DNA of 64,000 nucleotides. Source: Persicaria tinctoria (taxonomy: Eukaryota; Streptophyta; Magnoliopsida; Caryophyllales; Polygonaceae). The notes under the pieces were generated by a model. The model was not told where the DNA came from. It worked only from the letters and a program-made list of their open reading frames with translations, and searched no databases. Made by a program: the position numbers and the translations under genes. Of this stretch, positions 1-11,470 are shown one piece after another. The stretch's first letter is position 1; the number at the start of each line of letters is the position of its first letter. Where the stretch lies: assembly GCA_037127255.1 (NCBI GenBank), contig JBANSL010000004.1, positions 24,497,967-24,561,966 of the forward strand, in the 5' to 3' direction.

Positions 1-561
1 GTTCAGAAACTCTTGCTCTACTTGGGCCCAGGTTGTGAGTGATCTTGCTTTCAGCCCTTCCAGCCATTTCAGTGCAGGCCCAGCGAGAGACCAGCGAAAA
101 GATTTCATCTTGACATATTCCAGGGTTGTACCTTCAGCAATAGTGCGGCACATGTCAGAAAAGTTTGTAATATGCTCAAGAGGATACTCATTAAATCTAC
201 CATAGAAGGCATTATTTTTTAGCTCTATAAGAAATTGAGTGCGAATTTCAAAAGAGTTATCAGGGATAAGAATCGCCGATTCAGGCACGACGAGAGTTGG
301 GTGCATGTAGTCCTCTGCCGTGGTTGGATATTGGGCAAGCTCAACCTATGCTTGTTCCCTTGCTGCTCTCTCAGCGGCGATAGCAGCATCTTTAGCGGCG
401 ATAGCAGTATCCTTTGCGGCCAATTCCTTGGTAAGCCTAGCGACCAGCTGTTCCTGTGTCTCCGCAACCGCCATGATCCTTTTAAGTTTAGAGTGGATGT
501 GTAGGTAGCTCTCCGGTTCGTCTAAGCTGTCAAACTCAGGTGTTTGACCAGAACGGCGCAT
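1..561 (-). pseudogene. Ty3/gypsy (Athila/Tat-type) gag, 5' part
   Basis: Read on the minus strand from the ATG at 561, the frame begins MRRSGQTPEFDSLDEP and contains a short alanine-rich repeat (AAKDTAI/AAKDAAI/AAERAAR, about residues 48-68). A TAG stops it after residue 71. The same frame then continues to the window edge with the typical gypsy capsid block: NNAFYGRFNEYPLEHI, AEGTTLEYVKMKSFRWSL, and ALKWLEGLKARSLTTW near the edge. This matches the retrotransposon gag (capsid) domain of plant Athila/Tat elements. The protein would package element RNA into virus-like particles in the cytoplasm. The start lies about 60 bp downstream of a primer-binding site, as expected. One in-frame stop is visible, so this copy cannot make full-length Gag without readthrough. 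The rest of the element is outside the window. Confidence 0.8.
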
Positions 562-622
562 ACACCTGAAAAGTAACTCAAAGAAACAGTGAGAACTGAC
601 TACCTAAGGCGCGATTGATAGC

Positions 623-642
623 TTCCCCGACAACGACGCCAA
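623..642 (-). other. Primer-binding site of the gypsy element
   Basis: The minus strand reads TTGGCGTCGTTGTCGGGGA immediately after the LTR end. This is very close to the TGGCGCCGTTGCCGGGGA block found next to the 5' LTR of plant Athila/Tat retrotransposons, where a host tRNA primes minus-strand DNA synthesis. It fixes the element's orientation (minus) and the inner LTR boundary at about 645. Confidence 0.75.
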
Positions 643-936
643 TTTGTTGTTGCAGGAGGATGGTCAAGTATGAAATAAATGTAAAATAAAGTTCAGACTG
701 ACTTCCCTGTCTCAGCAAATAAATACAAGACTTCCTCCCGTTGTAGTAAGAGAATAGTCAGGATCGAATCCACGAGGAAGCACGTCAGCAGTTCTCAGGT
801 AGCAACAGATCTCACAGGCAGAATAGCAGAAAGACAGAAGCACAGAAATAAAAGCAGAAAGTAACAAACAAAAGCAAAGAAAAAATGCAAAATAAGAAAA
901 GACAAAGCAAAGCAGCAAATAAAACGAGGACACAGA

Positions 937-1190
937 AGCTACTCGATCTCGAGTAAGCTGTCCTCTATCTCGACAGAGAAAAGTGGTGAAAACAGAAAAC
1001 AGAAATGAAAGCAACAACTCGAAAGACAACAGGCAACTCGATCTCGACGACCCCTACTCGAGATCGACAAGGGCATGCAAGGACAAAAACTTCAGAAATC
1101 GACAAAAGACGGAAATTTTACTCGACTAAGACAAACCCCTACTCGAGATCGACCACAAGCTACTCGATCTCGACCAAGCTTCGTCTAGGT
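937..1190. repeat. Dyad array TCGATCTCGA / TCGAGATCGA, cluster 1
   Basis: Repeated short motifs of the form CTCGATCTCGA(C/G) and its complement TCGAGATCGA recur every few tens of bases, often followed by CAAGG or GTAAG-like bases. Each core is an imperfect palindrome (TCGA-N2-TCGA). They lie inside the gypsy LTR. No known regulatory function is assigned. Confidence 0.6.
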
Positions 1191-2089
1191 CGACAAGAAT
1201 GCAGAAACTAAAGTTTGCAGAATTTCGAACAAAACTCAGAATTTTGACAGAAATAAACTCAATATGCTAAAAGACTTCCAAAGCCAGGGTTTCAACACCA
1301 CAACGATAACCATGCAAAACAACACATAAAGGCATAAAAGATCATGCTTTCCATCAAATAACTTTCGTCATTAACAAATAGGCATATAGAGGCTCTCGCA
1401 TAAACCCTAATTGTTACTAACCCTTTTCACATAATTAATCCAAGTTTCATTAAGATCACTTTCGCTTCAATAATACAAACAAGGATCACCTTCAACTCTC
1501 GCAAGAGAATCATGCTCATAGGGATAGAAGATGAATTGCACAAAAAGATCTGACCTTTATCGCATCGCCTCACATGGCCACCGTCGGGCTCACCCCAGCC
1601 CCAGAAGTGGGTGGACTACTCACGCCTCATTGCAATAACAGAATTTGATTGAAAAGAAATAACTTGCATTAACTATATTCAAAAGCCTTTACAATCCCGG
1701 CAATCAACTTTCGCTGAAAGCCAAAACCCTAAAAACCTTAGAACTCCTAAACTTCTCTTTGGAACTAACTAATTGTCTTTGAAATTGAATTGTGATATGG
1801 AATGAATAAAACTGAGCCCCCTAGGGCCTTATTTATAGTCTTCTAACCCTTGCTAATCAAGGATAGAAATATCTATCTCTATCTAAAATTATATCTAAAA
1901 CTTTAAAAGATAAATAAATGTCATAATGGAAATAAATCTAAAAGGAAAAGATAAAACTAAATAGGGTAAGTCTTCATGATATTGATAGATCTTGTCTCAC
2001 ATGGATAGACTTGATGGATTTGGATAGAATCTTCCTCCTTCGGCCCCAAGGAATCCCAAGTCTACTCGGACAGGTCTTCGTCGAGAAGT

Positions 2090-2650
2090 TTCTGGAAACG
2101 GCTCTACTCGACCTCGACAAGGCTTCGTCGACCTCGAGTAGGATTCCTCGTCTCGGCTAACTGGTGCTCGATGTGGCTCGGTCTTGGCTCACGGTGCTCG
2201 TCGACCTCGAGTAGCCCTAGTCGACCTCGAGTAGACTGGCTTGCCGACTAGGTCTTCTCGAGTGACTCTGCTCGATGGGCTCTGGATCTGGATTCAGGGT
2301 CTCATCGATCTCGACAAAGCGTAGTCGAGATCGAGTAAGGTTCATCGAAGATGGCTCTCGGTGGTCTCGTCGAGGACTCCTCCTCGGACTTGCTCTGGAT
2401 GGCTTGTCGATCTCGACAAGGGTTCGTCGAGATCGAGTAAAGGTGTGCTCGGCTTCTCAGGCAGCTTCTCTCCTCGTCGACTCCGGGTGTGGTGTCTGGG
2501 CTTCGTCGATCTCGACCAGGGCTTGTCGAGATCGAGTTGGGTCTGGAGCCGAGTTGGTCTGGCTTTCTCGATCAGGCTCTGTCGACAAAGCTTGCTCGGA
2601 CATGCTCGTCTAGGTCGAGTAAGGTCTACTCGAGATCGAGTAGTCTGGTT
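2090..2650. repeat. Dyad array TCGACCTCGA / TCGAGATCGA, cluster 2
   Basis: This is the denser of the two clusters: about a dozen copies of TCGA(C/T)CTCGA or TCGAGATCGA in roughly 550 bp. Many alternate in orientation, pairing 'TCGATCTCGACAAGG' with 'TCGAGATCGAGTAAGG' a short distance downstream. The open frames here (for example 2275..2613) are byproducts of the repeat and of its low stop-codon content, not genes. Confidence 0.65.
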
Positions 2651-2884
2651 CCTCGGCTCGATTTGACTGGTTTCGCTGCTTTGACCTTGGACTTCTGTAG
2701 TGGTTTTCTGAGCTTTTCCGACCTTGTAGAATTGCTGTAAAATGCCTCGATTTCTGCGAATTAAACAGAAACTGGTGTAGATTCCATAATTTGGCAAATA
2801 AACATAAACTACATAGATTCTGTACTATCTAAGCCCAAATGAATGCAATGTATACAGAAATCAATATAAAAGTTATTATAAAAC

Positions 2885-5338
2885 ATGGCAGATTCAGCTC
2901 ACAACAAAAGCCCGCATGCATCTCATAATATAAGGAAGTTCATGACTCGATTGACTCAGGGTACCCGATGAGGCTGGGCTACCCAATGACCCTAGCAAAG
3001 ACTCTAGGACTATCACAGATAACGGCCGTTCTGTTTCAAACGCAATAAGTAAGCAGATGCTCATTCAATTAGTGCAACCTAAACAGGATACTACATGGCA
3101 TGTTTTATGCAGATGCAACACCTAACATAAAATGCAATAACAGGCATGAATGTCCAACCTGAGTAAGGCCCCTAGGGAACTTACCTGAAGATGCAGAACA
3201 GCAAGATAACACAAGCAAGGGCCCAATGCAAGTCCAGAGTATAATCCAATAGCAATACACACCTATCATCAAGCCATTTTCATAAGCTACCGGTCCATCA
3301 TTCATACACATGAACTCCAAGTTCTCAACATGCTCAAAACCAACCGATGGTAAAACCGTTTTCCAAAACATTTCCGATATGATCAACATCAACCAAAATC
3401 ATTCTTCCCAAAACTTCCAACCCTTAAATCTCAAGTTAAATCAACTCAGAAAATCAACAATTCTTTTAAGGTCATACTTAGCCAAATCCTGACATTAAGC
3501 ATTTAAACCTTAAACCAATCTCTCAAAATCATATTATAGAAATAATTCCGGCATTTTATTTTCAAAACCTTGACTTTAATGTTTCAAGTAATTTAAGACA
3601 ATGATAAACATTTCCAAAATAAATCCATCTTTATTAAACCATATTTATAAAACAACATTACTAAATTACTTTACCATTTCTAAATCACATATCTAAACAC
3701 CACGTAAGAACATAATATACAAATATTCCAATTTAATACTATTTTTAAAATAATATATACTACTATCCCAGAAAATATATTTCACTAAAATCAGGTTAGA
3801 ATACAATACTAATTTGATAATTAAAATTTTTATAACAAAAACTACCATAAAATAACACATATATAAATATCAAGCAAGTAACAACAATCACAACAATTAA
3901 ACCCAAAATGAAGGCCCGAAGGAAACAGCCCAGACCCGAGCCCAGAATAGAAAAGAAGGAGAGACCCGCCCACACACACAAGAGAGACGGGAGGCTCACC
4001 TTCAACCTCGGACAGACGCAGGGAACGACAACGAAGGGGCGAAGGAGGAAGCTCAGGCCATCGGTGGTTCGTTCGCCCTGAATTTTCATCCAGAGACTCA
4101 AGATGAGAAGCCGGCCTCACTTATCACGGAAAGGGGGAAGCGAGAACACGAGGAAAGGGGGAGAAGAGCTTTACCGAGAATTCGAATTTCCGCCGGAAAG
4201 TCTTCTTCGGAGATCGATTCGGGCTCGTCGAGGCGGATCTATCACCGGGATGTCCTAGGAAGGGGTAAGGGATGAGCAAGGAGGGATTTCGACGAGATTC
4301 GAACCAAAATCGAATAAGGAAACGGAATCGACCTTCGAGGGCTCGGGCGAGCGCGAGAGGGCTGCTGGCGGCGTTGGCGGCTCCAAGGAGCTTCTCCTGG
4401 CTTCGACGAGGCTACTGGGGGATAGAACAGAGGCTGGACTGCCGCTGTGGCTGCTCGAGGAAGGAGGTGGTGGGGTGCTCAGCTTTGCATTGTCGGTTCC
4501 GAAGAGCGGGGCTCGAAGGCGGGGATTGGAGCTGCAGGGAGATGGAGTGCTCAGGTACCTCCGATGGCTGGCAACAAGGGGAGGCCGTGGCTTGGCCGGC
4601 TCTGATCTCGGAAGACAGAGGAGCCTAGAGGTCTGTGGGCTCATAAACGGTCGGAAACAGAAGATGGGGAAGTGGTGGTGGTGATGAATCCGAAGGCAAA
4701 GATGCCTGGGTTTGTTCGGCTACAACGGGGAAAGAAAGGAAGGGAGTGGTGATGGAGTTTCCTGGGTTTGTTCAGAGGGGAAAAGGCTTCTTCTGTATAC
4801 CTGGTGGAATTTGTTGCAGAGACAATGAGGGCAAATTGGTGGGGTTTACGATGAGGTTGAGCAAAACAACAAAACTGATGGCTCATAGCTGTAGGATGCA
4901 AGGGTTCACGGGAGCAATTTGTGCATAAGGACAAACTGCAACTATTGGTTTGCAAGGCAGGGGAGAAAATAAGGAATGGCATGGTCCCACTCAAAGAATT
5001 CAAAATAGCAGAATAGACTCGAAACCCGCTCACCCGAGAAATCCCGACTAAACTCACAACGATTTTTAAATTTCCAAATCCGAGTTTAATAAGAACTCCA
5101 AACATTTTATTTTATTTTATTATTATTATTTATTTATTTTTATTTTTTCGCATATGAAAGCGGGATAAAGCATATTTTAAATTTTCAACTAAATAATGTC
5201 GGAAATCGTTTTAAAATATTTAGAATAAAACCAATAGCTCAGAGACGGAAATTCCAAACCTCCCAAATCTTAGAAATCGGGATGATTATAAATCACTATT
5301 TTAATAATTTAATATTCCAAAATTCCCCGATCTTTACA
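2885..5338. repeat. Truncated long LTR (TGTAACGG...TTTACA family), copy 1
   Basis: From about 2910 the sequence aligns by eye with 31940..32240 inside the solo LTR at 31242..34602. Shared blocks include 'gactcagggtacccgatgag', 'actctaggactatcacagat' and 'aacggccgttctgttt', in the same order and orientation. It ends ...CCCCGATCTTTACA at 5338, like the other copies (..CCGAGCTTTACA). The first part of the LTR is missing because the gypsy element at 1..2884 abuts or interrupts it. 3900..5000 is a GC-richer stretch with several open frames but no recognisable protein. The right end joins an RTE LINE, implying insertion into that LINE. Confidence 0.65.
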
Positions 5339-6060
5339 GCTGGGACACATCAAAGAAGTTGGAAGAGAATGGCTTTAGGTTCAGCAGGACAAAGATAGAA
5401 TATGTGGAGTTCAACCTTGGAGAAAGAGGGGGGATAAGACCTGATATTGGGCGAATATGTTGTATTAAGGAAAGACGATTTTAAATATTTAGGATCAGTT
5501 GTATAGAGTGATGGAGGTATAGATAAGGATATCAAGCATAGGATTCAAACGGGATGGCATAAATGGAGAGTGTTGGGTGGCCACAAAGGCCCAAGAACAA
5601 AGGGTTAGGGTAGCGGAAATGCGAATAATTAGATGGATGTGTGGTCACGAGATAAGACAGAATCAAGAATGAGGTTATCCGCGAAAAGGTCGGTGTAATC
5701 TTCTAAAGGACAAGATGCGAGAGTCCAAGCTCAGGTGGTTTGGTCATCTGCAAAAGAGAGACCAAAACGCAACAGTTTGTCAGTGTGATATCCTGGCTAT
5801 TAAGAGTGTTCGATGTGCTAGAGGGCGACCGGAGAAGAGTTAGAATGAGGTAATCGGATAGGACCTGACCGTTTTAGATATCGCTAATGAGTTGGCACAA
5901 GATAAATCAAAATAGAATAGATCAATTATTATCAAAGAGAGATATTTGTAGGATCCCGAGGCATTCCCGCCACTTTCCTTTATATAATCATGCACTTGGT
6001 GGCATCGGCTAGCATTTTTGCATGCCATCATGTTTGGCCTGTCTCATTTGAAGGCCAAAG
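5339..6060 (+). mobile_element. RTE-like LINE, 3' end of reverse transcriptase ORF
   Basis: Decayed plus-strand coding matches the C-terminal part of RTE-clade LINE reverse transcriptase. Recognisable blocks are KLEENGFRFSRTKIEYVEF (about 5355..5412), DFKYLGSVV (about 5479), GGIDKDIKHRIQTGWHKWR (about 5514..5570) and ESKLRWFGHLQKR (about 5720..5760). Stops and frameshifts interrupt it. The family copies itself by target-primed reverse transcription. The 5' part of the element is absent, replaced by the long LTR ending at 5338. A better-preserved relative lies on the minus strand at 54926..55866. AT-rich sequence after about 5900 is probably 3' UTR. Confidence 0.7.
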
Positions 6061-7195
6061 TTTTGTCTTTGTATATATTCTTACATATCACTATATATTT
6101 CATATTTCATGTTTTCATATTTTAGATTTCATACTTCATATTTCATAATTCATATTTTATATTTCTAACACTTGTCGTCGAGTTGTCGGATCACACGAAA
6201 ATCCCCTCTCAACTTTGTTAGGGTAAGGGTGTGTACTACTAGAACCCCAAACTCTGCTAGATGTGAAATACATTGGGATGATTGTTGTGGTTGTTCATGA
6301 AATATCATCCACATGTGGGCTATGTATGTCATGTGATTATTTTAGTCAGCTTAAGATGGATGAATTACTTGGGTAACGATATATTAATTAGATCACATAT
6401 TACGTAAAGCTTTTGATCAAACTCATTGGCTAGGTATCAAAGCTCCTTTAAATTCACCTTCGAGGATATATGAGAGATCGTTCTATTTTATTGATCACCA
6501 ACAACCCTACCTAATACAAACTGGGTTACCTTTACATTAGTTTCGATCACTTCAATTCAAAGATTTATTTCTTTTAAAATGGGTCTATTATTCAATTCAT
6601 TTAATCATTCCATTCGGTCTCACAATTAATGTCATCTTCTTAGTAGTGATTATGTTTTTTCACTACTATATAACAAACATAAAGTCTATAGGCATGATAT
6701 CTTTCATCTATTGTCAAAACAAAAATTAGAGTTTTACGTTGATGTCCTCTTTATTTTTCACAACATAATTACGAAATGGCCGGAGATTAAAAAAAATCAC
6801 CTTTAACCCTAGGTTTTTATTACTGCACTCCTCCTTCATCCTTCAACCCCCGTTCATCTTCAACCCAACAACACAAATCTTCATCAACTTTATTTGTAGA
6901 TCTAGCCATTTTGGAGTCTTTTTTTTTTTTTTTTGCCAAAATCTACATCAATCTAGCACCTCAAAGGTATGTTCTCTCATATAATGTAAAAACTTCATTG
7001 ATTTCGGATGATTCAACAAAAAAACTAAGTGTTTTGAATTTTGACCAAAATAGTGAAAATCCGTTTTTTTCGATTGATTTTATGTTTTTTTGGAGCATTT
7101 TTGTGTGTTTTGTTGTTGTCTTCGTTATAGGAGGTTGAATTTGGAACATTGAATGCCAATGTAGGTGATAGGAGTTGATTTTGGGATGAATTTCA
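6061..7195. other. Unassigned intergenic sequence
   Basis: No gene is recognised here. The stretch is AT-rich, with runs of 'catatttcat' near 6090..6160 and a T-run near 6918..6935. 6692..6787 is one copy of a dispersed repeat found again, inverted, at 22160..22259. The open frames present are short and low in complexity. Confidence 0.5.
6692..6787 (+). repeat. Dispersed repeat, copy 1
   Basis: About 95 bp (from 'catgatatctttcatctatt' to 'acgaaatggccgga') aligns with the reverse complement of 22160..22259, with substitutions spread along its length. No coding sequence is visible. It may be part of a terminal repeat of an unidentified DNA transposon. Confidence 0.55.
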
Positions 7196-7309
7196 GACCG
7201 AAAGCACTCGGCAATCTAGGCTGAGAAAACTGTCTCTGCTCGGCGTTCTAGGCCGAGGAAAGAGCTGAAGCTCGGCTAGATTAGACGAGGAAACACACTA
7301 AGCTCGACT

Positions 7310-7745
7310 AATTTGTTGATTTCTTCTTCTTTATCGAATCTATTCTTCAACTCTTTGAGCGATTTCCTACGGTGATTTGGGTTTTACGATGTGCTTGAGT
7401 GATTTCATACGGTTCCTTTGTAATTCTTCATCTCCTTGATCTTATTCTGTTAATCGATCTGACCGAGGAAGAAGAAGAAACTCGACAATTCAATATGAGA
7501 AAACAGACTAAGCTCGCTGAGATTTTTTTATCTCCTCCTTATTTAGGTTTAGATCTAAGTTTTGCATTAGGTGCCCTCTAATATTCGTCTATCTTCTTCT
7601 TTACCGAATGATTTTCGATTCTTCATGTTCTTGAGTGATTTTTTGCGCTGATTTGGGTTCTACAATCTCCTTGATCGATTTTCTACGGTTCCTCTGTAAT
7701 TCTTCATCTTCTTGAGCTTAGTCTATTAAACTGGCCGAGGAAATT
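7310..7745. repeat. Diverged tandem duplication, period about 270 bp
   Basis: Two successive blocks share the same order of motifs: 'tcttcttctttatcgaat' (7322) and 'tcttcttctttaccgaat' (7591), then 'gatttgggtt', 'cggttcctttgtaattcttc' or 'cggttcctctgtaattcttc', and 'ctgaccgagga' or 'ctggccgagga'. The repeat units are separated by about 270 bp. No function is evident. The text resembles untranslated or promoter sequence more than coding sequence. Confidence 0.55.
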
Positions 7746-7760
7746 CTTTGAGCTTGTGGT

Positions 7761-8160
7761 TTTGGGCTGAGGGTAAATTAGAAACTTGACAACTTAATAT
7801 GAGGAATCTCTTTGTTCTTTGTTATTGTTCCCCACGTCTATTTGTCTTTGTAGTTTACATTTCCTCTACCTCCCCACGTCTGTTTGTCTTTGGATATTTC
7901 ATGTTCTTTGTTATGACCTTAATACATGATTGATATTTACATGAGTGTTTTATATATATTTGAGACGATAGACCTCTCAGAAGAAAATATCATGCCAACA
8001 ACATGATCCGTACGTACTTGCATAATCTCTCAAATTAGGTCCTTTGGTTTTAAACGTCTAAGCATAAATATGTTTAATAGAAGCTTATGCCATGAGTCTA
8101 AATGAAAAAACTCAAGCATTAAAGCATTACTTGTGGGAATGTTAAGGCACATTGTAAAAT
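7761..8160. other. Unassigned intergenic sequence
   Basis: AT-rich DNA. 'cccacgtctgtttgtctttg' and 'cccacgtctatttgtctttg' occur at about 7830 and 7872, a small duplication. Nothing else is supported. Confidence 0.4.
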
Positions 8161-8164
8161 CAAT

Positions 8165-8440
8165 TTCCTAGTAGTCGCCAAAATCTCAATCTTCTTCCTT
8201 ATTGCAAAGTGTATGTACCTCAACATTATCGGCAAAGCTGCTAAGTCTTTCATCATTCTTATCAGCTGCTGAAATGAGCTTCATTGCCTTTAGAGTAGTT
8301 TCAAATTCATAAGATATGGTAATGATCTTTTGAAAGTCTGGCAATTTTGAAGCATCGTCGGGAAAAATCTAAAGCAAAAGCTCTTTCTAATAAGAGGTAG
8401 AAACATTGCTTATGTTTTTTACTGCCAAAGCAATCTTTAT
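8165..8440 (-). pseudogene. Unassigned gene fragment (possibly ZW10-like)
   Basis: The minus strand reads FPDDASKLPDFQKIITISYE, then FETTLKAMKLISAADKNDER, LSSFADNVEVH and, after a frameshift, KIEILAT. The composition is that of a real soluble protein rather than random translation. From memory it recalls the ZW10/MAG2-interacting tethering protein family, but I could not verify this. No start codon, upstream exons or downstream exons are seen. Stops and a frameshift show that it is not functional. A fragment carried by an unidentified transposon is the simplest explanation. Confidence 0.3.
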
Positions 8441-10445
8441 GGGATTGTTAGTAGTTTGAAAGAAGTTGTTTTATTGGGTTGAACCGAAGGACAAAACTCG
8501 TCCAAGATGATTGAGGAAAATGCTAAGCCTTAGTTTTTTTTCATTGAGTATATAAATTTTTCTCGGTTACCTAGGCAGAGTGTTTTAATGTTGCTCATCA
8601 TACTATACTGTTATTAGTATTTGGTTTAGCTTTACAAGGAATTTTTTATTTGCTACTTGAAATATGTTAGATTAGTGATTTTTAGTTTATGAATATGTAG
8701 ATGAGTAGGCGTGATCAAGGGGAATGCCATGCTTCTGCCCGAAGGAGACGAGGTAAGAATATTGCTAGTGAATCATCAGGCACAGAAAGTGACGACAATT
8801 CGTCACTCGTTGAGAAGTTTATGATATATTCTATATTGTCCAACTACAAAACAGTATCACATATTTCGGTCAACCAAAACATCATAATACTACGTCAATT
8901 TATAACATTATGAGCTTATATTGTCAACTCATTAATATTTCTTGAGGTTTTATCGTATGCTCGACCCAGATCTCTGAGCTCCTATCTTATGCTCATTAAA
9001 ATATGCCAAGGGTACACATTATACTCGATCCAGATTCCGAACTCTTAAAGTTACATCGTTATTGGAAGTAAATAAGCTAAACAATTCAAATCCCTTCACC
9101 TATGGTTTTGTATATAATAAATCAACACGAAATACATATATTGTAAAATATTTTATAATGTACATTAATATTTTCATCATTAATAATCACCTCTTCACTT
9201 TCGTTGTTTGAATCACCACCTTTACTCATTTTACTCTCTCATCGATAGAATTTTTTGGGATCAATTTGACTGGGAGAAGCAGGTTATGTTCTGCGTATAT
9301 GTTTGTCCTTGAAAGAGAAGGCTTATGGTTTATATAAAATATAGAAAAGATATAAATTTTAGTATTGATGATTTTTTTTAAAGCATATATCGTTATATCT
9401 TCACTGTAAAGATATAAAATTTTGATAAGTATTTATCTCATCATATACTTAATAGTTATAAAGATATAAAATTATGCAAACAAAATAAAATCAGTGAATT
9501 TTTATGGATAAAACTGACTAACTTTATCTTAGAAACCAAATAAAGACGAGACTAAATTAAAAAGTCCAATATATAGCCTCGACAACTTTGGCTGAGTGAA
9601 AAGCAAAGTCTCGATAATCTGGGCCGGACCTATTTAGAAATCTCAACAAATATTGATGAGGTTACATAATGAACTCGAAAATAGTACTAAATTTTTAGAA
9701 AACCCTGAAAATAAATAGAAATATATTGTTACTTCCGGTTTTGTAAACGTTTGGATCTCCTTGGGCCTTCCACTTTCCCTATGGATAGATCCGTCATCGG
9801 GAGGGCCATCACTCGTTTAACTACGGAGTAGTTGCCAAACTTCGAGGTTGTTGATGTACTCCTGATAGTTCATCTCTTCTCTATAGATTTTTTTCAAGGG
9901 TTTTAAATTAACGTTCCTCTTTCTTTGTCAAGGGCTGATGCAACCTTCTTGGGACCTACTTCCTTGTTTTCAATCAAGGTCCGCATAAATATGCAAGCCT
10001 CAACAAGATCTCGTACATGCTGTCTCTATGCTTCAGCCTTTGTCACCATTTTTTCTTCTCTGCACAATTAAATTAAGCTATCTTATATTCCCTATTTATA
10101 TTAATAATTCATCACCAAACCCTAAATTTATTTTTTCTTCTTCTTTTCTAATTTCCCTCCATCAACCTCCTCCCGCATATCCAATTTTCCTCCAAAATTT
10201 TGCGGCGCCACTAATTCCGCAAATCACGCGGTCAGTATTGGGAAGGTATTTCCTCACAATAGGCTCGTAAAAGTTAGGCGAGTTAAAGCATTTGTCTCGG
10301 TAATATTTGTTGAGGCTTCATACTTTCATCGGTGAAACATACTGAGCTGATAGCAAAGTCTCAAAGAACTTTGCCAGTATATGCATCACGCCAAAACCAT
10401 AAAAAAATTAAAAAAATTATCGTAACCCACCAACCTTAACTTAAT
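8441..10445. other. Unassigned intergenic sequence
   Basis: No recognisable gene. A 70-codon frame at 8701..8913 begins with a basic, serine-rich segment (MSRRDQGECHASARRRRGKN) of the kind seen at transposase N-termini, but no domain follows. 9560..9660 contains 'cgacaactttggctgag' and related phrases that recall 7205..7260, so 7200..9660 may be remains of one element. 10028..10270 is open but low in complexity. Confidence 0.4.
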
Positions 10446-10469
10446 GGAAAAACTAGAGTTGGAAATTCC

Positions 10470-10738
10470 TGATCCGACCCGAGAAACCCAACCCAAAACC
10501 CGACTGAACCCGAAAATTTGGCGTTATGCAAAACTCGAACCAGAAACCGAGCTCGACCGATGTTGACCCGAAACCCAAAGTTACCCGAATACAGACAAAC
10601 CCGACTCAACCCGGACCCCACCTAAATTCCAACCCGACCCGAATTTCAACCGAACCCGACTCCCAGTCCGACCTGACTCCCAACTGACCCGACTCCCAAC
10701 CCGACCCAACTCTCAACTGACCCGACTCCCAACCCGAA
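10470..10738. repeat. GACCCGA-rich subterminal tract, left
   Basis: Irregular repeats of GACCCGA, AACCCGA and CCCGACTC over about 270 bp. Similar tracts occur at 21721..22060 and 26935..27040. They are typical of low-complexity subterminal regions of plant hAT elements. Not coding. Confidence 0.6.
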
Positions 10739-10743
10739 TATCC

Positions 10744-11026
<283 letters not shown>

Positions 11027-11049
11027 GAGACGCTGCGTTTTGGGGGCTT

Positions 11050-11470
11050 TTGGCCGTTGGGGGTGATTTTACTTTGCGCGTTCTTCAGTTCTTCCTATTG
11101 CTTCTCCTTCCTCCATCACTCATCATCCTCAGATCTGATATCGCGCTTCCTCTCTCGCCTTATCTCACCCTCGCTCGTCACCCTTTGTCATGCGTCGTCG
11201 TCATCATCTTTTTACTTAGATCTTGGAGGTTTTCTGAATGGAGAACGGCAATGGCGAAGCAGATGGCAAGTCTTTGTCTTTGAAGTTGTGGTCGGCGAAA
11301 TTAGGTGCCTCTCCCCCTCAAAGGCGCCCAGGTTTGTGCTCAATTTCTTCTCCTTTCCTCTCCCTTCAGATTTCCTTCAAATATGCTTCTCTGCTCGTCC
11401 TTCTTCAGGTCCTGCCGGTCTACCTAGGTTTTGCCCTATTGTCCTGTCAAAAGTAGGATTTTTGTTTTGA
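11050..11470 (+). pseudogene. Possible captured promoter/first exon of an unidentified gene
   Basis: Pyrimidine-rich, leader-like sequence (11090..11215) precedes an ATG at 11238. The 31-codon frame begins MENGNGEADGKSLSLKLWSA and ends at a good splice-donor context (CCAG|GTTTGT, about 11331). A later AG|GTGATGCC near 11650 could start a second short exon, read as DAKNYASADAVNKARHH before a stop. I do not recognise the gene. Only a 5' fragment appears to be present, which fits capture by the enclosing TIR element. Confidence 0.35.

Larger units (their letters stand above)
645..2884 (-). repeat. 5' LTR of the Athila/Tat-type gypsy element
   Basis: On the plus strand the segment starts TGTTGTTGCAGG right beside the primer-binding site and ends ...ATTATAAAACA, giving TG...CA termini in LTR orientation. 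The inner boundary is set by the PBS. The outer boundary is inferred from the point where homology to a different LTR family begins (about 2885). It carries no credible gene. Two clusters of TCGATCTCGA-type dyads lie inside it. Near 750 is the motif 'ggatcgaatccacgagg', which resembles a motif in the solo LTR at 45259..46644. The partner LTR lies beyond the left edge, so neither the LTR length nor a target duplication can be verified here. Confidence 0.6.

Noticed and set aside
2275..2797. Arg/Ser-rich proteins on both strands near 2300..2800
   Set aside because: Generated by the TCGA dyad array in the gypsy LTR; both strands open at once.
4255..5105. Open frames at 4255..4644 and 4641..5105
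   Set aside because: Inside the truncated long LTR, GC-rich low-complexity composition, no domain.
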